Source: Clostridiales bacterium UBA2432
GTDB taxonomy: Bacteria; Bacillota; Clostridia; Lachnospirales; Vallitaleaceae
DNA: 29,917 bases
Direction of reading: 5' to 3'
Assembly: GCA_002342805.1 (NCBI GenBank)
Contig: DDQW01000039.1
Span: forward strand, 1 to 29,917
Both the position numbers and the translations under genes were made by a program. Below, piece after piece: positions 24,911 through 29,917 of this stretch (positions within the stretch are counted from its first letter, which is position 1; the number at the start of each line of letters is the position of its first letter). The notes beneath the pieces are model-generated. The model was not told where the DNA came from. It made no database searches and saw only the letters and a program-made list of their open reading frames with translations.

Positions 24911-24940
24911 AAAAAAGACTTAAGCTATAGCAATAAGTCT
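24911..24940 (-). terminator. Terminator-like hairpin between xre-SOR and hyd operon
   Basis: Minus-strand AGACTTA ... TAAGTCT (24934-24940 with 24916-24922), whose loop holds the palindrome GCTATAGC, followed by six T. Seven AT-rich pairs give a modest stem. It may end the xre-SOR transcript or attenuate read-through into hydCBA. Confidence 0.5.
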
Positions 24941-24988
24941 AAATCCGTCAGTAAGAGGTCAATATCTAGTGGGGTTATGTGGAAAGAA

Positions 24989-25047
24989 TTGTTAAATATT
25001 AGTCAAAGAGGTCTAATAAAATATACTTAAATTATAGACCTCTTTGA
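24989..25047 (-). promoter_or_regulatory. Inverted repeat with Rex-like half site upstream of hyd operon
   Basis: TCAAAGAGGTCTA (25003-25015) and TAGACCTCTTTGA (25035-25047) form a perfect 13-base inverted repeat with a 19-base AT-rich centre. Overlapping its left end, TTGTTAAATATTAGTCAA (24989-25006) matches one half of the Rex operator consensus TTGTTAAnnnnTTAACAA but only partly the other. It has no T run after it on either strand, so an operator or RNA element is more likely than a terminator. Confidence 0.4.
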
Positions 25048-25067
25048 TGATTGATGCAACTTTTTTG

Positions 25068-25652
25068 TTATGGACAGTTGGTTCTATATAAGCCATGCTT
25101 ATTGCAGTAAATATACAGGTATCCATGTCCCCGTTTTGCCAAGCGACACTCTACATTCTGCTCGGGGTACAGCTTGATCATCTCTACACGATTACTCGTG
25201 ACGAGCGCGACAAAAGAAATATAATGTGTTTTGCTCATAGGATGGTTCATATGCACATAATATTCTCCATCAATATCTTCGACAAAGATCTCATGCTCTG
25301 CATCGTTTTCTTCAACTGTTGCTACCGGCAGTTGAACACCACAACAGCTATAGGAACCTATCCCGATACTTTGAATTACATTGCCACATATGGGGCAGAT
25401 ATAAAAGTTCAGTTTCTTTATATTGGCTGACGGATTATCATTTTCTATGACCTCTCCCATCAAAAGTTCTGCCACAGATACGCCCAACACCTCAGCTAAT
25501 CCGGTAATAAGGCTAACGTCCGGGAGACCTCTATCCGTCTCCCATTTTGATACGGTTTTATCACTGATTTGGAGTAAGTGGGCTAATTGCTTTTGCGTAT
25601 ATTTTTTCTTTTCCCTTAATTCCTTTATTGTCTTGCCTGATACATAACTCAT
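25068..25652 (-). CDS. Xre-type regulator fused to a superoxide-reductase-like iron domain
   Basis: Residues 8-62 of this 194-residue product are a Cro/CI helix-turn-helix (IKELREKKKYTQKQLAHLLQ, then DKTVSKWETDRG). Residues 84-194 follow class I superoxide reductase (desulfoferrodoxin). Four desulforedoxin-type cysteines are CPICGN (Cys86, 89) and YSCCG (Cys103, 104). The Fe(His4Cys) ligands match the family: His120 (AEHE), His137 (NHPM), His143 (THYI), Cys183 and His186 (YCNKHGLY). It is therefore a predicted DNA-binding protein that senses superoxide or oxygen, or iron, at this centre. ATG 25652 has GAGGAG five bases upstream and a clear promoter. It reads toward the hydrogenase operon, whose product is oxygen-sensitive. 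Confidence 0.8.
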   Translation of the reverse strand: MSYVSGKTIKELREKKKYTQKQLAHLLQISDKTVSKWETDRGLPDVSLITGLAEVLGVSVAELLMGEVIENDNPSANIKKLNFYICPICGNVIQSIGIGSYSCCGVQLPVATVEENDAEHEIFVEDIDGEYYVHMNHPMSKTHYISFVALVTSNRVEMIKLYPEQNVECRLAKRGHGYLYIYCNKHGLYRTNCP

Positions 25653-25690
25653 GTCTGCTCCTCAACTTTCTCATGGCTTCGTTTTCTTAT

Positions 25691-25719
25691 ATTTTATGCT
25701 ATCTTAGCAGATATGCCAA
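25691..25719 (-). promoter_or_regulatory. Promoter of the Xre-SOR gene
   Basis: Minus-strand TTGGCA (25714-25719), 17 bases, TAAAAT (25691-25696), about 39 bases before ATG 25652. No clear operator palindrome overlaps it. Confidence 0.6.
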
Positions 25720-25736
25720 CCTACGCAACGTAGAGT

Positions 25737-25846
25737 GGCTATCACGCCTCGCGTATACACCGAAGAAAGGAGCGTTTTGGTACGTTGTTTTTTTAGGGAC
25801 TCAGGTGGGGACTCAAAATTATATAGTTATTACATTAATTTACTAA
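25737..25846 (+). pseudogene. Possible tyrosine-recombinase C-terminal tail
   Basis: A plus-strand frame here ends AYTPKKGAFWYVVFLGTQVG then TQ before a stop at 25844-25846. Many Clostridia phage and island integrases I recall end with a GTQxGTQ-type tail. The tandem GGGACTCA repeats (25796-25803 and 25808-25815) encode it. No upstream integrase body is present. It lies just at the border between the core-like DNA and the AT-rich retron island. Weak; chance coding cannot be excluded. Confidence 0.25.
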
Positions 25847-25870
25847 ACTAAAAAATAATACACTCAACTA

Positions 25871-26872
25871 CTAATATGCCCAAATAATTTTATTTAATTC
25901 ATCTAGATACTTTTCCCCTTTTTCAAATTCAATCATCTTTATAAAATATGCCATTCCATATAAATATTCTTTATAAAATGATTTTTCACAATCAATTTTT
26001 TTCATATGATCAATAATTCCATATTTTTTACCGTAATATATAGCATGCTCTAACTCTTTTATCCTATTCTTAGGTACTGATACTTTCTTATTTACAATCA
26101 ACCCTGTTACAATCTGCCTCTGATTCGAGTATTGTAATCTTAACTTTTTTTCATTTATTTTATATCCTTCATCATTGATTATCGTAATAATTAGTGGTAC
26201 AACGCTCTTTATTCTCTTATTTCCCGAAAAAGTAATATCATCTGCATATCGTGTGTATGATGCACCAACAGATTCAGCTAACTTTACCAGCCTTTTATCC
26301 ATTTTTAATAACAATATATTTGAAAGGCTTGGACTTGCTGGTGAGCCTTGAGGCAAACAATTTCTTTTATTGGTACATAATTTTGTTAGTAAATGAGCTG
26401 TTTGCATATTATATCCTATATAGGTAAAGAATCTTAAAATCTGATTATATTTAATACTCGAAAAAAAATTCTCTATATCCACATTAATCACTAACTCTTT
26501 ATTTACATGCGGTAGTGCATTATGATATATGGAATAATCCTTTCGAAAACCGATTGCATGTTCAGATATTCTAAATTGATCAATAATATTGTCTTTAATC
26601 CACCGCTGTTTGATTTTTAATTCATCTGCTGGAGCTTCAATGACCCTATATCCTCCGGTTTTCTTTGGTATACAAAACGACTTATACATCATACCTTTTT
26701 CTTTACCAAAATAATAATTTTGATCTTTCTTAGCTATTCTAAGAATCTTTCTTAAATGTCTCAAATTAAATATTACCGGAATATTATTCTGATTTAATCT
26801 ACTAACATATTCATTTATTAATTCATATGCTTTAGGTGTAATTATTCCCTTGTCTCTTTCATTTTCATACAT
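25871..26872 (-). CDS. Retron reverse transcriptase
   Basis: The 333-residue RT has the marks of retron enzymes: NALPH (118-122) matching the retron NAxxH motif before domain 3, VDIENFF (131-137) with the first catalytic Asp132, LPQGSPASP (173-181), YADD (209-212) with catalytic Asp211/212, and VTG (255-257) in the retron-specific Y/thumb region. It makes msDNA by reverse-transcribing the msr-msd RNA lying directly upstream. ATG 26872 has GGGAG six bases away; ATG 26878 touches that site. The length is typical for retron RTs (about 300-350). Last gene of a minus-strand unit: dGTPase, PRTase, ncRNA, RT. It should form a complex with msDNA and hold the effector inactive until infection. Confidence 0.9.
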   Translation of the reverse strand: MYENERDKGIITPKAYELINEYVSRLNQNNIPVIFNLRHLRKILRIAKKDQNYYFGKEKGMMYKSFCIPKKTGGYRVIEAPADELKIKQRWIKDNIIDQFRISEHAIGFRKDYSIYHNALPHVNKELVINVDIENFFSSIKYNQILRFFTYIGYNMQTAHLLTKLCTNKRNCLPQGSPASPSLSNILLLKMDKRLVKLAESVGASYTRYADDITFSGNKRIKSVVPLIITIINDEGYKINEKKLRLQYSNQRQIVTGLIVNKKVSVPKNRIKELEHAIYYGKKYGIIDHMKKIDCEKSFYKEYLYGMAYFIKMIEFEKGEKYLDELNKIIWAY

Positions 26873-26893
26873 ACTCATCTCCCATAAACATAA

Positions 26894-27143
26894 AGATGCT
26901 GGCACTTACTGAACTTTTATTGTGAAATATGTAACCTTGCGCGGAAATCGAAGATTGAAGCGCTTATGATTCGTGGAATATTTCATTATTGGCTTTTTCC
27001 AAATGGCGTAGCCATTGGATATGGATTGGTCAGGATCTGCGAGCGAGCCGTTTGGCCGCCGCTGACCGCCTATCCATATGGCTACGAAGTAATCTTCTTA
27101 ATAGAAAAGCAACTTGCTTTTCATTTTCTAAGTACCAGCATCT
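26894..27143 (-). ncRNA. Retron msr-msd RNA
   Basis: The a1 sequence AGATGCTGGTACTT (27130-27143) pairs along 14 bases with a2 AAGTGCCAGCATCT (26894-26907), with one G-U pair, as in all retron RNAs. After a1 comes TTAG with a candidate branch G at 27128, then msr hairpins GAAAAGC/GCTTTTC (27104-27122) and GAAG/CTTC (27086-27097). A long msd stem follows: CGTAGCCAT, ATGGAT and GGTCAG on one side (27062-27086 and 27007-27033 pair). A further hairpin TGAAATAT/ATATTTCA spans 26923-26985. It starts seven bases after the PRTase stop and ends 22 bases before the RT start. Confidence 0.85.
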
Positions 27144-27150
27144 CAAGTAT

Positions 27151-28362
27151 TTATTTATATCCTCCAAATTCCATTTCAAAATTTCGAGGTATATAACTAA
27201 TATTATCCTGAATTTTATTATTCTCAACAGATTTCTCTTGTTCATTCTTAACTTCTTTTACTTTACTTATTTTTATATATTCTTTCAATTTATTTGTTGC
27301 TTTTATCCTACCTGAAGATATTATGATAAAATCATTTTTCATTAAATATGTTATTGCTTCATCCATTTGTTCTTCAGTCATTCCAAACTTAGCTCTTGCT
27401 TTATGATAGTTCAAATCAATATCTTTATTTAATAAATATGCCATTAAATAGTTGTATCTTTCATCAATTTCATGTTTTTTTACTATTTCACATTCTTGTT
27501 CTTTCTTTCTAGCCTTAGTTTTTTTCTGCATTTCAGATAATGTTGTTTTTAATGGCTCGTATCGTTTAAAAATAGAATTGTACTTCTCATTTGCGGCCCA
27601 AAATAGCCCTAGTGTATTATTCGGAGTATTATAATAGAAGGTCAATAATGCTTGCGTCTTTTCATGACCAAGTCTATATCTATTATGTACATTATACTTC
27701 ATACAAATATTTATATATTCATTTTTTTTCTTATCTGCAATACTCTGTTCAAAAATATTTTGATTTTCAAACACTTTTTCTGAAACCTCTAAACTACAAA
27801 TGCATATATTTAACTTTTGTTCATTAGCAAAATCATTTAATACCTTTTTAGCTTTAACTGACATTTGAATAGTTAAAATATAATAAATTGAGTTCTTGCT
27901 ATCTTCATTAACTTCAATACACCTTTTTATTGTATTTCTAATTGTTTTGCCACTTCCACTATAATCATCAACTATAGCAATTTTTTTAATTATATTCCCT
28001 TCTCCAAGCAACTTATCTATATTTTTTTCTGAAGATTCCTTTAAATTATTATTCATCCAAAACTTATTAAAAAATTCATCTGAGAATCCAACTCCATAAT
28101 CCTTATACACAGGAATAAAAACTATTGACTTTGGATCTTCATTATATGTATCTATAAACTTTTTAAATAGCAATTCAATCCTATTAGCAATTTTTCTTGT
28201 AGTGAAATAATTATAATGTTTAAGAATATCAAAAACAATCTCTTTTTCATCATCTTCAAACTGAGTAATCCACTTCTCAATTATTCCGTCAAATTCTTTT
28301 TGTAATTTAATACCGCCCCATTTTTTTGTTATATAATTATATTTTAATTCTTCTGAAGCCAA
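27151..28362 (-). CDS. Phosphoribosyltransferase-like retron effector with C-terminal winged helix
   Basis: The 403-residue product has the PRPP-binding loop pattern IAIVDDYSGSGKT (128-140), as in type I PRTases (hydrophobic-DDxxxxGxT). HEKTQALLTFYYNTPNNTLG (about 233-252) then LFW matches a conserved motif I recall from PRTase-like proteins of conflict systems. Residues about 315-365 (GMTEEQMDEAITYLMKNDFI) look like a winged helix. PRTase proteins are known retron accessory effectors (type III in the published scheme, from memory). It starts with TTG at 28362 preceded by AAGGTGG five bases away; no ATG fits near. It lies between the dGTPase gene (39-base gap) and the msr-msd RNA. The target nucleotide or base is unknown. 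Confidence 0.75.
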   Translation of the reverse strand: MASEELKYNYITKKWGGIKLQKEFDGIIEKWITQFEDDEKEIVFDILKHYNYFTTRKIANRIELLFKKFIDTYNEDPKSIVFIPVYKDYGVGFSDEFFNKFWMNNNLKESSEKNIDKLLGEGNIIKKIAIVDDYSGSGKTIRNTIKRCIEVNEDSKNSIYYILTIQMSVKAKKVLNDFANEQKLNICICSLEVSEKVFENQNIFEQSIADKKKNEYINICMKYNVHNRYRLGHEKTQALLTFYYNTPNNTLGLFWAANEKYNSIFKRYEPLKTTLSEMQKKTKARKKEQECEIVKKHEIDERYNYLMAYLLNKDIDLNYHKARAKFGMTEEQMDEAITYLMKNDFIIISSGRIKATNKLKEYIKISKVKEVKNEQEKSVENNKIQDNISYIPRNFEMEFGGYK

Positions 28363-28401
28363 TTAAACCACCTTCAATCATAAATATTTTTGAACTTATT
28401 A

Positions 28402-29832
28402 TTACTCAACTATTCCATATAATAATTTATACTGATTCATTGCAAACTTATCAGTCATCCCCGCTATATAATCACAAATAGATCTCATTAACAAGCATTT
28501 GAATTCATCATTACAAATTGTGAAATAATCTACCTCAAGTTTATTCCTCAGCTCACCTGTGACTGTAGTTCTAGATGATTCAATTATTGCATCATACTCT
28601 TCCTGTTCTAGGAACTCTGAATATATATCAGTAATAACATTATCTGGCAACTGTTGCGGATTTGTAATATAGGCCTTAAATAATTGTCTTATTATATAGG
28701 ATGCTTTTCCATCCATAGTCTGAGCAATATGTGAATTAAGAATACGATTCATTAAATATTTTTGAAATTCTTTTTCCTTTTCCAAAAAGTCTTCATCATA
28801 ATTAATAATTTCCTCTAATTCATATTTTTTAATGATTTCTTTTTTTTTCTTCTCGTTAAAATCAAAACTATTATCAATATTAAATTCTTTACTTATACTA
28901 TGAAGATTCAGTTTACAGTCATTTATTAGCTTTGTGGTAAGAAAGTTTACAATTAGTTTTGATATCATCGGCGTATAAAAAACATTATCAGCTTCTTCTT
29001 TTATCAAATCTATCAACTGCTTTTCATCTTCATTCAGATATTTTTCAAAACACTCTTCAAATTTCTCTATGAGATCTGTTTTGTCAATTATATTTGCCTC
29101 GATTCCATCTTCAACATCATGATGCCTTTGTGCTACCTCATCTGCCATAGCTACAACTAAACCTTCAACTGACCATGACTTTTCATAAATTAAATTTGCA
29201 TACCGCTCATAAAAATCTAATGATAATAACTGCCCTTCACTAATACATAGTTCCATATTATGATTTAACGTACACGTATTATCCGATATACATTTTTCAC
29301 ATTTTTTATATTTAGTATTACTATGATATACAATTCCCCATAACGTATAATCAGTTAAGTTTAAACCATAAAATTCTCTATTTAATTGTTCCAATCTTGT
29401 CACTACTCTTAACCCTTGCCAATTATGTTTAAACCCTTTATTTCCTTCACTTTCATGATATTTAAAATTTTTTATTTTATAACAACCATTCATGATATAA
29501 TTTAGCGTTCTTTCGCCTACGTGACCAAATGGTGTATGCCCAATATCATGCCCATATGCAATAGCTTCTGTTAATGGTAAATTCAACTTTAATGCCTTAG
29601 ATATAGTCATTGCAATTTGTGCAACTTCTAGTGTATGAGTTAATCTAGTTCTAATATGATCATCTCCACCAGTTAAAAAGACTTGTGTTTTTCCACTTAA
29701 TCTCCTAAAAGCCTTTGAATACATTATTCTGTCTCTATCTCTTTCAAACTTACTGCGAAATGGGTGATCTACTTCATCAAAACTTCTACTACTAAATTGG
29801 TCATCTGCTTTAAATTTAGAATCTATATCCAT
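28402..29832 (-). CDS. dgt: dGTPase-like HD triphosphohydrolase
   Basis: The 476-residue HD protein of the deoxyguanosinetriphosphate triphosphohydrolase family: RDRIMYSKAFRRLSGKTQVF at 33-52, THTLEV with His66, AYGHDIGHTPFGHVGE with His95/Asp96 and His99/His104 and the later DEVAQRHHDVEDG (about 231-243) metal Asp. These enzymes cut dGTP to deoxyguanosine plus triphosphate, and some act against phages by draining dNTPs. An unusual cysteine-rich insert CEKCISDNTC (about 178-187) may bind a metal. GGAGGAG lies seven bases before ATG 29832. It is the first gene of the retron unit, suggesting a role as co-effector or msDNA-linked dNTP control. It could also be a neighbouring stand-alone defence gene. 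Confidence 0.85.
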   Translation of the reverse strand: MDIDSKFKADDQFSSRSFDEVDHPFRSKFERDRDRIMYSKAFRRLSGKTQVFLTGGDDHIRTRLTHTLEVAQIAMTISKALKLNLPLTEAIAYGHDIGHTPFGHVGERTLNYIMNGCYKIKNFKYHESEGNKGFKHNWQGLRVVTRLEQLNREFYGLNLTDYTLWGIVYHSNTKYKKCEKCISDNTCTLNHNMELCISEGQLLSLDFYERYANLIYEKSWSVEGLVVAMADEVAQRHHDVEDGIEANIIDKTDLIEKFEECFEKYLNEDEKQLIDLIKEEADNVFYTPMISKLIVNFLTTKLINDCKLNLHSISKEFNIDNSFDFNEKKKKEIIKKYELEEIINYDEDFLEKEKEFQKYLMNRILNSHIAQTMDGKASYIIRQLFKAYITNPQQLPDNVITDIYSEFLEQEEYDAIIESSRTTVTGELRNKLEVDYFTICNDEFKCLLMRSICDYIAGMTDKFAMNQYKLLYGIVE

Positions 29833-29859
29833 ATCAACACTCCTCCAAGATACACTAAA

Positions 29860-29901
29860 ATTATATGGTATTTCATTTTTTACAAATCAATAATATTATT
29901 G
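29860..29901 (-). promoter_or_regulatory. Promoter and palindrome upstream of the retron operon
   Basis: A minus-strand TATAAT (29860-29865) lies 27 bases before ATG 29832; a -35 box is poor (GATTTG at 17 bases). The perfect 14-base palindrome CAATAATATTATTG (29888-29901) overlaps the upstream promoter edge and might be an operator. Confidence 0.4.
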
Positions 29902-29917
29902 TACCAAATCGCTGGCG

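Noticed and set aside
26966..27315. Plus-strand frames of 76 and 108 residues over the msr-msd region
   Set aside because: They arise from the structured retron RNA and PRTase 3' end on the other strand; no ribosome site and no protein-like pattern.

Overview
The window is from a low-GC anaerobic Gram-positive bacterium, most likely class Clostridia (Lachnospirales-like). This is inferred from strong GGAGG ribosome sites, TTGnnn-N17-TATAAT-type promoters, a trimeric NADH-linked [FeFe]-hydrogenase operon, and Clostridia-type housekeeping genes. No rRNA, tRNA or CRISPR array was recognised.

The left flank (about 1-8400) is AT-rich accessory DNA. It holds the tail of a HicB-like antitoxin and a recombinase scrap. 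It also holds a 1413-residue minus-strand protein whose layout (HEPN with RNxxxH, Rossmann-like region, P-loop of the GxGGS type, long helical region, S1/OB end) recalls SAMD9-like STAND proteins. After it come decayed insertion sequences, a truncated IS3 OrfA, a solitary RES-domain protein and a K+ channel.

The centre (about 8500-25650) is core-like and mostly on the minus strand. It contains an uncharacterised plus-strand gene pair, two peptide deformylase paralogues around an Fe-S flavodoxin-type protein, a secreted protein, pepT with an ABC exporter, and an operon of UPF0303, PlsC, GNAT-Nudix and TPR genes. The hydrogenase operon hydCBA follows, preceded by a small coiled-coil gene. Next to it lies a regulator that fuses an Xre helix-turn-helix to a complete superoxide-reductase-like iron domain. 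A roughly 226-bp cassette (promoter, ribosome site, small ORF, terminator-like hairpin) occurs twice in the same orientation, once before the K+ channel gene and once before the secreted-protein gene.

The right flank (about 25700-29917) is again AT-rich. It is a probable defence island with a complete retron: dGTPase-like HD protein, phosphoribosyltransferase-like protein, msr-msd RNA with a 14-bp a1/a2 duplex, and a retron reverse transcriptase with NAxxH, YADD and VTG motifs, in that order on the minus strand. A possible integrase tail lies just outside it. The likely working unit is an RT-msDNA complex that controls a nucleotide-acting effector, with the dGTPase as partner or second effector.

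The two most notable items are the retron with PRTase and dGTPase and the HEPN-STAND protein. The Xre-SOR regulator beside an oxygen-sensitive hydrogenase and the duplicated leader cassette come next. All family names come from motif reading and memory, not database searches.
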